Below the pieces are notes generated by a model. The model ran no database searches and was not told the origin of the DNA. It was given only the letters and a program-made list of their open reading frames with translations. This document shows, piece after piece, positions 33,731 through 42,827 of a stretch of DNA of 64,000 nt (its first letter is position 1; the number at the start of each line of letters is the position of its first letter). Where the stretch lies: positions 36,936 to 100,935 of the forward strand of contig NZ_JACXIY010000011.1 of the NCBI RefSeq assembly GCF_014705655.1. The letters run 5' to 3'. Origin of the DNA: Paenibacillus arenilitoris. GTDB lineage: Bacteria > Bacillota > Bacilli > Paenibacillales > Paenibacillaceae. The translations under genes were made by a program, and so were the position numbers.

Positions 33731-35788
33731 ATGGACAGACGACGCATTGTGGAACGCCATCAGCCCGAGCTGAACAAATGGGATACGCTATCCCCCTTCA
33801 CGGTGGGCAACGGGGAGTTCGCCTTCAGCGCCGACGTGACCGGCCTGCAGAGCTTCCCCGAACGCTACGAGGTGCCGCTCGGCACGCAGTCCAACTGGGG
33901 CTGGCATTATACGGGCGGGCCCGGACGGTTCGCCGCGCAGGACGCCGCCTATCAGCCGTTCGATACGTACGGCCGCACGGTTCTGTATCCGATGAAGCCG
34001 GGCGACAGGTCCGAGGCCTATAACTGGCTCCGGCAAAATCCGCACCGGCTGCAGCTTGGCCGCGTATCCTTCCGGTTCCTGACCGAAGACGGCGAAGAGG
34101 CGCGGGCGGACGACATGACGGACATCCGCCAGACGATGGATTTGTGGACGGGCGTCCTGACGAGCGAATTCGCGGTGCGGGGCGTGCCGGTCAAGGTGAC
34201 GACGGCGTGCCACCCGTCCTGCGATACGATCGGCTTCCGCGCGGAATCGCCGCTGATCGGGCAGGGCCGGCTGCAGGCATTTATCCGCTTCCCGGCGCCC
34301 GACATGACCCATGCCGCATGGGCGAAGTCGGTATTCCCGGATCTCGGCAGCGACGACCGGCACAAGACGGAGCTGGCGGCGCCCGGCGACCGGAGCGCGT
34401 TAATCGCGAGAAGCATGGACGAGGACCGGTACGCGGTTCTGTGGACCTGGAACGCGGGAGCGCTCGCGCGGACCGGCGCGCACGAGTTCACGCTGACGCC
34501 GGACCTTGGCGGCGGGACGCTCGAATGCGCCGTCGGGTTCGCGCCCGCATCGCCGCAAGCTGCGGAGGTGGACGACATAATCGCGGCGAGCGCCCGCCAC
34601 TGGGAGGCGTTCTGGCTGGAAGGCGCGGCGATCGATTTTGCCGGCAGCGCCGATCCGAGGGCGCACGAGCTGGAACGCCGCGTCGTACTGTCGCAGTTTC
34701 TGTGCGCGCTGCACAGCGGGGGCTCGCTGCCGCCGCAGGAGACGGGGCTTATGTACAACAGCTGGTTCGGCAAGTCCCATCTGGAGATGCATTGGTGGCA
34801 TGCGGCCCATTTTCCGCTGTGGGGGCGGGAGAGCTACCTGCTGAAAAGCATGGACTGGTATACGCGCATTTTGCCGGTCGCCCGCGAATTGGCGAGGTCC
34901 CAAGGCTACGAAGGGGCGCGCTGGCCGAAGATGGTCGGCTTCGACGGCAAGCCTTGTCCGTCGCCGGTCGCCAACGGCCTCATCTGGCAGCAGCCGCATC
35001 CTGTCGCGCTGGCCGAGCTGTGCTACCTGGCCGATCCGACGGCGGAGACGCTGGCGCGGTTCCGCGACATCGTGTTCGAGTCGGCCGAATTCATGGTTTC
35101 GTTCGCGCATTGGAACGAGGAGACGCGCGCCTACGATCTCGGGCCGCCGCTCATTCCGGCGCAGGAATGCCATCCGATGAACGGCAGCAAGAATCCGCCT
35201 TACGAGCTGGAATACTGGAAGCAGGGGCTGGAAACCGCCGTGCGCTGGGCGGAGCGGCTGGAGCTGCGGCCCGATCCGCGCTGGGCGGAGGTCGCCGGCG
35301 CCATGGCCGCGCCTCCGCAGAAGGACGGCGTCTATCTGGCGCACGAGCTGTGCCCGGAGACGTTCGGGGAGAAGAACCGCGACCATCCGTCGATGGTGGC
35401 CGCGCTCGGCGTCCTGCCGGGCTCGCTCATCGATCGCCGGGTCATGCTGGATACGCTGCTGAAGGTGAAGGACGTATGGATGTGGGAGTCCGCGTGGGGC
35501 TGGGATTTCCCGATGTGCGCGATGACGGCGGCGAGGCTCGGCGAGCCTGATCTGGCCATCGATTTCCTGCTGCTCGACGCGGCGAAGAACACGTATTTGA
35601 CCAACGGGCACAACTACCAGCGCCCCGGCTTGTCGGCGTATTTGCCGGGCAACGGCGGTCTGCTGGCGGCGGTCGCCATGATGGCGGCCGGCTGGCGGGG
35701 CGGCGGGCAAGGGGAAGCCGACAATCCCGGCTTTCCGCAGGACGGAAGCTGGACGGTGAAGTGGGAAGGGCTGAAGCCCTGGCTGTAG
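33731..35788 (+). CDS. Six-hairpin glycosidase-like protein (family not assigned)
   Basis: 685 residues, no signal peptide. The N-terminal 270 residues look like a beta-sandwich as in GH65/GH95-type enzymes (SPFTVGNGEFAFSADVTG). The rest looks like an (alpha/alpha)6 barrel: YNSWFGKSHLEMHWWHAAHF, IPAQECHPMNGSKNPPYELEYW and VWMWESAWGWDFPMCAMTAARL. The acidic residues in those segments (Glu in HLEMHWW, Glu in PPYELEYW, Asp in WGWDFP) are candidate catalytic residues. ATG 33731 follows AAGGAGGAAC. The gene lies between the pectin regulator and oligogalacturonate lyase, so it probably trims a side chain of imported pectin fragments. The specific bond is unknown. A broken copy of its 3' end follows it. 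Confidence 0.65.
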   Translation: MDRRRIVERHQPELNKWDTLSPFTVGNGEFAFSADVTGLQSFPERYEVPLGTQSNWGWHYTGGPGRFAAQDAAYQPFDTYGRTVLYPMKPGDRSEAYNWLRQNPHRLQLGRVSFRFLTEDGEEARADDMTDIRQTMDLWTGVLTSEFAVRGVPVKVTTACHPSCDTIGFRAESPLIGQGRLQAFIRFPAPDMTHAAWAKSVFPDLGSDDRHKTELAAPGDRSALIARSMDEDRYAVLWTWNAGALARTGAHEFTLTPDLGGGTLECAVGFAPASPQAAEVDDIIAASARHWEAFWLEGAAIDFAGSADPRAHELERRVVLSQFLCALHSGGSLPPQETGLMYNSWFGKSHLEMHWWHAAHFPLWGRESYLLKSMDWYTRILPVARELARSQGYEGARWPKMVGFDGKPCPSPVANGLIWQQPHPVALAELCYLADPTAETLARFRDIVFESAEFMVSFAHWNEETRAYDLGPPLIPAQECHPMNGSKNPPYELEYWKQGLETAVRWAERLELRPDPRWAEVAGAMAAPPQKDGVYLAHELCPETFGEKNRDHPSMVAALGVLPGSLIDRRVMLDTLLKVKDVWMWESAWGWDFPMCAMTAARLGEPDLAIDFLLLDAAKNTYLTNGHNYQRPGLSAYLPGNGGLLAAVAMMAAGWRGGGQGEADNPGFPQDGSWTVKWEGLKPWL

Positions 35789-35867
35789 CAAGTGTACGGC
35801 TGGGTGGAGCGGCGCATGGCCAGCGACGCGCGACTCGCCTCGCCGGTGGGGCGAGCCGGTTGCTGTG

Positions 35868-35986
35868 CCCGGCAACGGCGGCTTGCCGGCGGCGGCATTG
35901 ATGGCGACCGGCTGGCGGGGCTGCGTGCAGGAACAAGCCGTGAACCCCGGCCTTTGGCGCCGGCGGGGCGATTTTGCCTCTACGTA
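35868..35986 (+). pseudogene. Duplicated 3' fragment of the six-hairpin glycosidase gene
   Basis: In frame at 35868 the translation reads PGNGGLPAAALMATGWRG, against PGNGGLLAAVAMMAAGWRGG near the end of the gene that stops at 35788. Similarity continues through GxxxEA/QAxNPG, then the reading runs to a TAA at 35984-35986. DNA similarity covers about 95 bases with one in-frame 3-base deletion. It has no start codon or ribosome site. It is a tail duplication or the remnant of a second copy. Confidence 0.75.
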
Positions 35987-36167
35987 ACGGACAGGAGAGA
36001 CGTTATTTCAAAGAAAGCGGCGGGTAACGAAATCTAACGGACGTGAGGGCCGTTATTTCCGATCAATTAAAGGAAAAACGGCAAAAATCGGCCCGATAAG
36101 GCCTTTCCTGTCCGTTAGATTTTGCAACGGCCTCAATTCGGGACGATAACGGCTCTGGTGTCCGTTA
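35985..36167. repeat. Four-palindrome element, family 3, mirror-arranged (50/61/50)
   Basis: Units of 22 bases with the form TAACGGACnnnAGnGCCGTTAT lie at 35985-36006 and 36035-36056 on the plus strand, and at 36096-36117 and 36146-36167 in reverse orientation. Starts are 50, 61 and 50 bases apart. The central spacer contains CCGAT...ATCGG, so the whole element can fold about its middle. It lies between the glycosidase remnant and the oligogalacturonate lyase gene. Nothing else is recognised between 35789 and 36234. Confidence 0.88.
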
Positions 36168-36234
36168 GAGCGCAGCCCCAGCAATCGTCCCATAGGTACT
36201 CTATTTCGGCAACATTCTAATAGGAGGCGGGAGC

Positions 36235-37377
36235 ATGTCTGCCAAAGGAAAGGTATGGCCCTCGGAGCGCAAGACGGCCGTCGACCGGCTGACGGGGGTT
36301 GAAGTGACGCAGCTGACGGATTACAAGGCGCACAGCCATCATTTATATTTTACGGAAAACGGTTGGTATGACGGCGGGCAGCGGCTGCTGTTCATCTCCG
36401 ACAGAGCGGACAGCGCGAATTTGTTCAGCTTGCACGTCGAAAGCGGCGCCATGACCCAGCTGACGGATTATCCGGATAACGACAAGCTGGACGCCTGCCT
36501 GCTGCCGGACGGCAGCGCGGCGTTCGTCCGGCTGGAGCGGCGGCTGATCCGGCTCGATCTGCTCACGCTCGAGGAGAAGCCGGTCTACGAGGCGCCGGAA
36601 GGCTATCATCTGGGCAACGCGAGCGCGACGGCGGACGGCCTGCATGTCATGACCTGCGTGCAGGAGGATCTGTCGCACCGGATCCGGCTCGACCTCGGCA
36701 ACGGCTACGTCGGGCACCGGGAGCTGATGGAAGCCGCCCCGCACAGCATGATCGTCCGCATCGACGCCAGGAAGGGCGGAGCGGAGAAGGTGTACGAAGA
36801 AAACCGCTTCATCACCCACATTAATACGTCGCCGAAGGTGCCGTGGCTGATGACGTTTTGCCACGAAGGGCCGTGGCATCTCGTCGACCACCGGATCTGG
36901 GGGCTCGACCTGCGCACGGGCAAGGCGTGGAAAATCCGCGAGCGGCTCGAGGAAGGCGAGAAGGTCGGGCACGAATTTTTTTACCCGGACGGGACGACGG
37001 TCGGCTACCACGGCTTCCGCGCGGACGGGACGAATTTTTTCGGCAGCATCGGTTACGACAATTCGGGCATGGAGGAGACGGAGTTCGGCTTCGACACGTG
37101 GCACGGCTATGCCGACGGTCTGGGGCAGGCCGTCGTCGACGGCAAGGGCGCGGTGAAGTCCTTAAGCGTATGGCGCAAAACCGGCGGCGCCTACGACGGG
37201 CCGCGCACGCTGTGCGAGCTGCGCTGCAGCTTCCATTCGCAGAAGGTGCACGCCCACCCGCGCTTCGACGCGGAAGGCAAGCGGCTGCTGTTCACGAGCG
37301 ACAAGAACGGCTACGGCAACCTTTATTTGGTCGACATGCCGGAGGACTTCGCCTCGCTGCCGCTATTTACGCCATGA
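36235..37377 (+). CDS. ogl: Oligogalacturonate lyase (PL22)
   Basis: 380 residues, no signal peptide, cytoplasmic. It cleaves short oligogalacturonates, including unsaturated dimers, by beta-elimination to give 4-deoxy-L-threo-5-hexosulose uronate units. The seven-bladed propeller shows repeated LLFISDRADSANLF and LLFTSDKNGYGNLY strands. The family signature ITHINTSPKVPWLMTFCHEG and WHLVDHRIWGLD includes the Mn-binding His residues. ATG 36235 follows TAGGAGGCGGGAGC. A GH105 gene follows 18 bases downstream. It is the clearest marker that the locus is for pectin. Confidence 0.93.
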   Translation: MSAKGKVWPSERKTAVDRLTGVEVTQLTDYKAHSHHLYFTENGWYDGGQRLLFISDRADSANLFSLHVESGAMTQLTDYPDNDKLDACLLPDGSAAFVRLERRLIRLDLLTLEEKPVYEAPEGYHLGNASATADGLHVMTCVQEDLSHRIRLDLGNGYVGHRELMEAAPHSMIVRIDARKGGAEKVYEENRFITHINTSPKVPWLMTFCHEGPWHLVDHRIWGLDLRTGKAWKIRERLEEGEKVGHEFFYPDGTTVGYHGFRADGTNFFGSIGYDNSGMEETEFGFDTWHGYADGLGQAVVDGKGAVKSLSVWRKTGGAYDGPRTLCELRCSFHSQKVHAHPRFDAEGKRLLFTSDKNGYGNLYLVDMPEDFASLPLFTP

Positions 37378-37395
37378 ACAAGGAGGATACGGAAT

Positions 37396-38535
37396 ATGGA
37401 TACCGCGACGAAAACCGTTAACGAATCGAGGCTGTCCGTCAAAATCGCGGATACGATCCTGTCGCTTAGCAAGGACGGCTACCATCCGAACATCGCGAAC
37501 AAATGGGGCTACGTGGCCGGCATGGCGCTGCTAGCGATTACCCGGACGGGCGACTGGGCCGGGGATTCCGGCTACCAGGCGTTCGTCAAGCGCCAAATGG
37601 ACGTCTTCATCCGGGAGGACGGCTCGATCGAGGGGTACCGGCTGGAGGATTATAATCTCGATCATATCAACAAGGGCAAAAACCTGCTGCGGCTGTGGCG
37701 GGAAACCGGCGAGGCGAAATACGAGAAGGCCGCGCGGCTCCTGACGGATCAGCTGGCCGGCCAGCCGCGGACCGACGAGGGCGGATATTGGCATAAAAAA
37801 ATCTACCCGTTCCAAATGTGGCTGGACGGCCTGTACATGTCTTCCCCGTTCATGGCCGAATTCGCGGCCACGTTCGGTGAGAGCGAATGGTTCGACGAAG
37901 CGGCGCAGCAGCTGCTGCTCGTCGAGAAGCGCACGCGCAATCCGCAGACCGGGCTGCTGCATCACGCTTGGGACGAGAGCCGCGAGCAGCGCTGGTGCGA
38001 CGGCGTCACGGGCCGATCCCGTTATGTATGGGGCCGGGCGATGGGCTGGTACGCGATGGCGCTGGCCGACTCGCTCGAGCATTTTCCCGTACGGCATCCG
38101 AAGCGCGGGCAGCTGATGGGCATTTTCGAGCGGATGGCGAACGCGGTGCTGCGCGTTCAGGACCAGGAGAGCGGCGTTTGGTATCAGCTCATGGACTGCA
38201 ACGGGCGCGAGGGCAATTACTTGGAAGCGTCGGGCTCCTGCATGCTGACTTACGCGCTTGCCAAAGGAATCCGGCTCGGCTATTTGGCGGAGATCGACCG
38301 GCAAGCGGTGGAGCGGGCGTACGACGGCATCCGGAGCCGGTTCGTCACGGAGGATGATAAGGGCGTGCATCTGCACGGCATTTGCCACGGGGCGGGACTC
38401 GGCGGGCGCAAATACCGCGATGGCTCCTACGAATATTACATGAGCGAGGCGGTCGTGAGCGATTCGCTCATGGGCGTCGCCCCGCTGCTGCTGGCGAGCG
38501 TCGAGCTGGAGCGGCTGCGCGAGTCCGGGGTCTGA
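37396..38535 (+). CDS. GH105 unsaturated rhamnogalacturonyl hydrolase (YesR/YteR-type)
   Basis: 379 residues, no signal peptide. It removes the unsaturated uronic sugar left by lyases from rhamnogalacturonan or similar oligomers by a hydration mechanism. The fold begins with HPNIANKWGYVAGMALLAI. The MWLDGLYMSSPFMAEFA segment carries the conserved Asp. RSRYVWGRAMGWYAMALADSL, CNGREGNYLEASGSCMLTYALAKG and GICHGAGLGG complete the family pattern. ATG 37396 follows AAGGAGGATACGGAAT. Length is normal for the family. It acts with the oligogalacturonate lyase upstream and the GH95 enzyme 22 bases downstream. Confidence 0.94.
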   Translation: MDTATKTVNESRLSVKIADTILSLSKDGYHPNIANKWGYVAGMALLAITRTGDWAGDSGYQAFVKRQMDVFIREDGSIEGYRLEDYNLDHINKGKNLLRLWRETGEAKYEKAARLLTDQLAGQPRTDEGGYWHKKIYPFQMWLDGLYMSSPFMAEFAATFGESEWFDEAAQQLLLVEKRTRNPQTGLLHHAWDESREQRWCDGVTGRSRYVWGRAMGWYAMALADSLEHFPVRHPKRGQLMGIFERMANAVLRVQDQESGVWYQLMDCNGREGNYLEASGSCMLTYALAKGIRLGYLAEIDRQAVERAYDGIRSRFVTEDDKGVHLHGICHGAGLGGRKYRDGSYEYYMSEAVVSDSLMGVAPLLLASVELERLRESGV

Positions 38536-38557
38536 TCGGAGAGGAGGCGTAAGCGAC

Positions 38558-40999
38558 GTGGCGGAATTCGATAACGCGCCGGACAGGGATACGCTCGTCA
38601 TGAGCTATCCCGCCTCCTGGTGGCGGAACATGTGGCGCGAGGCGCTCCCTGCAGGCAACGGCGTTGCCGGCGCTTCCGTATTCGGCGGCGTGCAGGAAGA
38701 GACGGTGCTGCTGAACCACGCGAAGCTGTGGCACTGGGGGCATCGGGACGAGCTGCCGGACGTCGGCGGCACGCTGGCGGAAACCCGCCGCTTGATGGAC
38801 GAGCGGCGATACGCCGAAGCGAGCTGGCTGCTGGCGAACGCGCTGAAGGAGCGCGGCTACGGGACGAAGCTGGCTTCTCGCTTCCCGCTGGCCGCGATCC
38901 GGCTTGCGATGCCGTGCGGCGGCGCGTTCCGGGCGTACGGCCGGACGCTTGCGATGGACAGCGGCGAGGTGGCGGTCGGCTGGACGGACGGCGACCGCAG
39001 GTACCGGCGCCGGCTGTTCGTCTCGCGGGCGGACGACGCGATCGTCTACGAGATCGACGCGGGCGGCGAGGCTGCCGTTTCAGGCGAGATCGGCCTTGCG
39101 CTGCACCCGAGCGACCGGTGGGCGGATACGCCGGAGTTCAAAGCGCTGGAGCGCACGGCGGAATCGGGCGCGGACGTTGCGGGAGGCGCGGGCTGGTGCT
39201 GGTTCGCCGCGACGAACGACGACGGGACGGAGTACGGCGCGGTCATGCGGGTCGTGCCGGAAGGCGGAAGCGTGGAGGCGGCCGATGGGGTGCTTCGCTT
39301 CGAAGGGGCTTCCCGCGTGCTCGCGTTGGCGAAGCTGTTCGTCTTCGGGGAGCGCCGCAGCGATTGGCCGAGGCTGAAGGGAGAGCTGTCCGCCCTTGCC
39401 CTTGACGAGGGCGCTTCTTACGACGGCTTGCTCGAGCGGCATATCGCGCTGCACCGGCCGCTGTACCGCTCCGCCTCGCTGTCGCTGGACGGCGATGCGG
39501 ATAGCCGCTCGAACGAGCGGCTGCTGCTGGACGCCTACGAGGGAGAAGCGCCGGCCGCGCTCGTTCGCAAAATGTGGGCGTACGGCCGCTACTTGTTCAT
39601 CAGCGGCACCTCGGCGGCGGAGCAGGCCGAGCCGTTCGGCCTGTACGGGCTGTGGGGCGGCGATTACCGGCTCGTCTGGAGCCATAACATGGCCAACGAG
39701 AACGTCCAGATGATGTACTGGCATGCCCATGCCGGCGGGCTGGGCGAGCTGGTACCGTCTTTGTTCCGTTACTACGGCGGCTTGATGGACGATTTCCGCG
39801 ACAATGCCCGGAAGCTGTACGGCTGCCGGGGCATCTATATCCCGGCGGGCTCGACGCCCGGCATCGGCGTGCCGAACCAGATCGTGCCGGTCATTCTGAA
39901 CTGGACCGGGGCGGCCGGCTGGCTGGCCCGGCACTATGTCGAGCATTACCGCTATACCGGCGACAAGCGGTTTCTGCGGGAGACCGCGATCCCGTTCATG
40001 CGGGAGGCGCTGCGGTTCTATGACGATTTTCTCGTATTGAACGAGGAGGGACGGTACAAAATGTACCCGTCCGTCTCGCCCGAGAACACGCCGCTGAACT
40101 ATATGCCGGCGGACGGCAAGCCGCTCGCCCATCCGATGCCGACGGCGATTAACGCAACGATGGACGTCGCGATTCTGAAGGAGCTGCTTCGGCATCTGAT
40201 CGAAGCGAGCCGGGAAACCGGCGGCGATTCGCGGGAGGAGGGCAAGTGGGCAGAGATGCTGGAGCGCTTGCCGGCCTACGAGACGAACGCGGACGGCGCC
40301 GTGCGCGAATGGCTGCACCCGGATTTCGACGACCGCTACGCGCACCGTCACCTGTCGCATCTGTATCCGGTCTTTCCCGGCCAGGAGGTGACGCGAGAGA
40401 GCGATCCGGCGCTGTTCACCGCGTTCGAGACCGCCGTGCGGAGGCGCGAGATCTGCGCGCAGAGCGGCTGGTCGCTCGCCCATATGGCCGCGGTCTACGC
40501 CAGGCTCGGCGACGGCGACCGTTCGCTGGAATGCCTGGACATTCTGTCCCGCTCTTCACTGCTGCCGAATCTGTTCACGCTGCACAACGACTGGCGGGGC
40601 ATGGGCGTCTCCATGAACATGCTTGCCGCGCCGGTCCAGCTGGACGCGAACATGGGCTGGGTGAACGCCGTTCAGGAACAGCTGCTTCAAGCGTCGCCGG
40701 GCCTCGTCAAGCTGCTGCCGGCGCTGCCGTCGCGCTGGAAGAAGGGACGGCTGGCCGGCTGGCGGTTCCATACGGGCACGTTGTCGTTGGAATGGGATAG
40801 GGAAGCCTGCCGGTTCCGCGCCGAGCTGACGGCGGACCGGGATACCGACGTGACCGTGAAGCTGCCCGATTGGGCGGCGCGGGCATCAGCCGTTGGCGGC
40901 GAAGCGGTCCGGCCTTCCGCGCTTGGCGATGCTTATTACGAAGTGCGTATGAAGAAGGGGGATGCGCCGGTCGTGTTTGAGCTCGGGCGCACTAGCTAG
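38558..40999 (+). CDS. GH95-family glycosidase
   Basis: 813 residues, no signal peptide. GH95 enzymes cleave alpha-L-fucose or L-galactose residues. The N-terminal domain holds REALPAGNGVAGASVFGGVQ. The catalytic barrel shows HNMANENVQMMYWHAHAGG (compare NINxQMNYW in the family), YAHRHLSHLYPVFPG and SGWSLAHMAAVYARLGDGDRSLECL. GTG start at 38558, with GAGAGGAGG about 10 bases upstream. In a pectin locus it may remove L-galactose or fucose from rhamnogalacturonan II or xyloglucan side chains. The usual QMNYW is QMMYW here, so the exact sugar could differ. It is the last gene of the locus. Confidence 0.85.
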   Translation: MAEFDNAPDRDTLVMSYPASWWRNMWREALPAGNGVAGASVFGGVQEETVLLNHAKLWHWGHRDELPDVGGTLAETRRLMDERRYAEASWLLANALKERGYGTKLASRFPLAAIRLAMPCGGAFRAYGRTLAMDSGEVAVGWTDGDRRYRRRLFVSRADDAIVYEIDAGGEAAVSGEIGLALHPSDRWADTPEFKALERTAESGADVAGGAGWCWFAATNDDGTEYGAVMRVVPEGGSVEAADGVLRFEGASRVLALAKLFVFGERRSDWPRLKGELSALALDEGASYDGLLERHIALHRPLYRSASLSLDGDADSRSNERLLLDAYEGEAPAALVRKMWAYGRYLFISGTSAAEQAEPFGLYGLWGGDYRLVWSHNMANENVQMMYWHAHAGGLGELVPSLFRYYGGLMDDFRDNARKLYGCRGIYIPAGSTPGIGVPNQIVPVILNWTGAAGWLARHYVEHYRYTGDKRFLRETAIPFMREALRFYDDFLVLNEEGRYKMYPSVSPENTPLNYMPADGKPLAHPMPTAINATMDVAILKELLRHLIEASRETGGDSREEGKWAEMLERLPAYETNADGAVREWLHPDFDDRYAHRHLSHLYPVFPGQEVTRESDPALFTAFETAVRRREICAQSGWSLAHMAAVYARLGDGDRSLECLDILSRSSLLPNLFTLHNDWRGMGVSMNMLAAPVQLDANMGWVNAVQEQLLQASPGLVKLLPALPSRWKKGRLAGWRFHTGTLSLEWDREACRFRAELTADRDTDVTVKLPDWAARASAVGGEAVRPSALGDAYYEVRMKKGDAPVVFELGRTS

Positions 41000-41118
41000 C
41001 AGACGGACCGTTGCGGCGCTTCTTGAGCACGAGCACCAACCGGTTACGCAATCCCGGTGCGATAGTCGGGTAGCGAGACGGGAGTCGGCTAGTCGGATGA
41101 TCGGTAGATAGGCGAAGC

Positions 41119-41160
41119 AAAAAATAGGCCGGCAAGCTGATTCAGCTCGCCGGCCTTTCC
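41119..41160 (-). terminator. Terminator between the GH95 and SDR genes
   Basis: 14-bp stem GGCCGGCAAGCTGA/TCAGCTCGCCGGCC (41127-41140, 41142-41155; one G-U). On the minus strand it runs into ATTTTTTGC. It ends the SDR gene and may also stop the pectin operon. Confidence 0.85.
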
Positions 41161-41164
41161 CTAT

Positions 41165-41923
41165 TTAATAAGCCGTCCAGCCCGCATCGGCCGTCACGAC
41201 GGCGCCGTTCACGAAGCTTGCGTCATCCGACGCCAGGAAGAGAGCGACTTTGGCGATTTCCTCCGGCTCGCCCGCTCGCGGATTGATGCCCATGCCGGCC
41301 ATCGCCCGCTCCATGCCGAACGGGTTAGGCGCATTAATGGAGGTGGAAATATTGGTGCTCACGCCGCCGGGCGCGATCGCGTTGCAGCGGATGCCGAGGT
41401 TCGCGTACTGGAACCCGACGTTCTTGGTGAAGCCGACGACGGCATGCTTGGAAGCCGTATAGGCGGCGCCCGCCCGCGAGCCGTTCAGGCCGCCGGCCGA
41501 CGCGATGTTGACGATAACGCCGCTCTTCTTCTCGGTGAAGATCGGCAGCGCCTTTCTCGTGGTCCGCATCGGGCCGGTTGCGTTGACCGCGAAGACCCGT
41601 TCCCATAGCTCGTTGGTCAAATCCGCCGCGGGAACGAAGTTGTCCATGATGCCCGCGTTGTTCACCAAAATATCCAGCGTGCCGTATCGCTCTACGGCCG
41701 TATCGATTAATCGCTGCACGTCCTCTTCGTTTGCCACGTTGGCCGCGACCGCAATGGCGGCCCCGCCTTTCTCCTCAATCCCCGCGACGACCGCTTGCGC
41801 CGTTTCCTCGCGAAGATCGGATACGACCACTTTGGCCCCTTCGGCCGCGAACAGCTCCGCGATCGCTTTACCCATGCCCGACGCCGCGCCAGTGACGACG
41901 GCTACTTTTCCGGATAGTCTCAT
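41165..41923 (-). CDS. SDR-family NAD(P)-dependent dehydrogenase
   Basis: 252 residues, classical short-chain dehydrogenase. Cofactor motif TGAASGMGKA near residue 12-21, NNAGIMDNF near 86-94, catalytic Ser in IVNIASAGG, and YTASKHAV containing Tyr and Lys of the YxxxK motif. An upstream in-frame ATG would add five residues, but GGAGG on the minus strand sits 8 bases ahead of ATG 41923, which I chose. The gene is divergent from a TetR regulator, and the two share a short control region with a palindrome, so the TetR protein probably represses it. The substrate is unknown. Confidence 0.9.
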   Translation of the reverse strand: MRLSGKVAVVTGAASGMGKAIAELFAAEGAKVVVSDLREETAQAVVAGIEEKGGAAIAVAANVANEEDVQRLIDTAVERYGTLDILVNNAGIMDNFVPAADLTNELWERVFAVNATGPMRTTRKALPIFTEKKSGVIVNIASAGGLNGSRAGAAYTASKHAVVGFTKNVGFQYANLGIRCNAIAPGGVSTNISTSINAPNPFGMERAMAGMGINPRAGEPEEIAKVALFLASDDASFVNGAVVTADAGWTAY

Positions 41924-42010
41924 GTGCGAATCCTCCATTATTGGTTAGTATGCTCCTTCGGACGACTTGGCCTTTTGTGCGGTTAACTATTCAACACATG
42001 TATGATTACT

Positions 42011-42035
42011 AACAGCTGTTTGTTTAGAGTATAAT
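42011..42035 (+). promoter_or_regulatory. Palindromic operator and promoter in the SDR/TetR intergenic region
   Basis: AACAGCTGTT (42011-42020) is a perfect 10-base palindrome, and TATAAT at 42030-42035 is a good -10 box for the TetR gene. An operator so close to the promoter fits TetR autoregulation and control of the divergent SDR gene. Confidence 0.5.
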
Positions 42036-42141
42036 AAAGAGGGGAAAGGGCTGACAATCCGTAAATATCGCCGATTTGTCAGATAACGAACAGCTCGCTA
42101 GTATTTGTTCAATATCTTCTAAAAAAAAGGAATGGATCGCC

Positions 42142-42741
42142 ATGGCCGAACCGGGCAAAAAAACGGACCGCCGGATCGTACGGAGCAAATCGGCGCTTCG
42201 GCAAGCGCTGTTGGAGCTGATGGGGCGCAAAAGCTTCACTTCGATCTCCATCACCGAAATCGTCGAGCTCGCCAATTACAACCGGGGCACCTTCTACACG
42301 CATTACGAAACGAAGGAAGCGCTGCTGGACGAGATTCTCTCCGACCTCATCGGGGATTTGCTCCGCTCGTTCCGCGCCCCGTACGAGAAAACGGAAGTGT
42401 TCCGCATCGACGAGCTGCACGCCCGTTCCGTCATGCTTTTCGATCATATTTACCGGCATGCGTCCCTTTATAAGATGCTGTTCGAGAGCGACGTCCTGCC
42501 GAGCGTAAGGGAAAAAATGTTCGTCGCGTTAAAGAAAATTTCGATGGACGAATTCGAATACCAGGATAACGGCATCGATCGCGAGCTGCAGTCGGCCTAT
42601 TCGATCAACGCGCTGCTCGGGCTCGTTTTTCACTGGATCGAAAGCGGCTTTAAGCATTCGCCCGCCTATATGCAGGAGCAGCTCGTGAAGCTGGTCAATT
42701 GGCGGCCGACGACGATCAAGACCGTCAAGAAGCAGCCTTGA
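42142..42741 (+). CDS. TetR/AcrR-family transcriptional regulator
   Basis: 199 residues from ATG 42142. The frame can extend 22 codons to a TTG at 42076, but that has no ribosome site; AAAGGA precedes 42142. The N-terminal helix-turn-helix is SITEIVELANYNRGTFYTHYETKEALLDEI, the TetR signature. The C-terminal ligand domain has HIYRHASLYKMLFESDVLP, as in the TetR_C_8-like group. It is divergent from the SDR gene and probably controls it. Confidence 0.88.
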   Translation: MAEPGKKTDRRIVRSKSALRQALLELMGRKSFTSISITEIVELANYNRGTFYTHYETKEALLDEILSDLIGDLLRSFRAPYEKTEVFRIDELHARSVMLFDHIYRHASLYKMLFESDVLPSVREKMFVALKKISMDEFEYQDNGIDRELQSAYSINALLGLVFHWIESGFKHSPAYMQEQLVKLVNWRPTTIKTVKKQP

Positions 42742-42827
42742 ACGAAGGCGCGCTTACTTCGCGGCATCCGTATCGCCGTATAGCCGGACGGATTGTCGTC
42801 GCTATTATGGATTATAAATTCCATTTT

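Noticed and set aside
35792..36037. 81-codon ORF in the intergenic region
   Set aside because: It runs through the glycosidase remnant in the wrong frame and into the palindrome element; no ribosome site.
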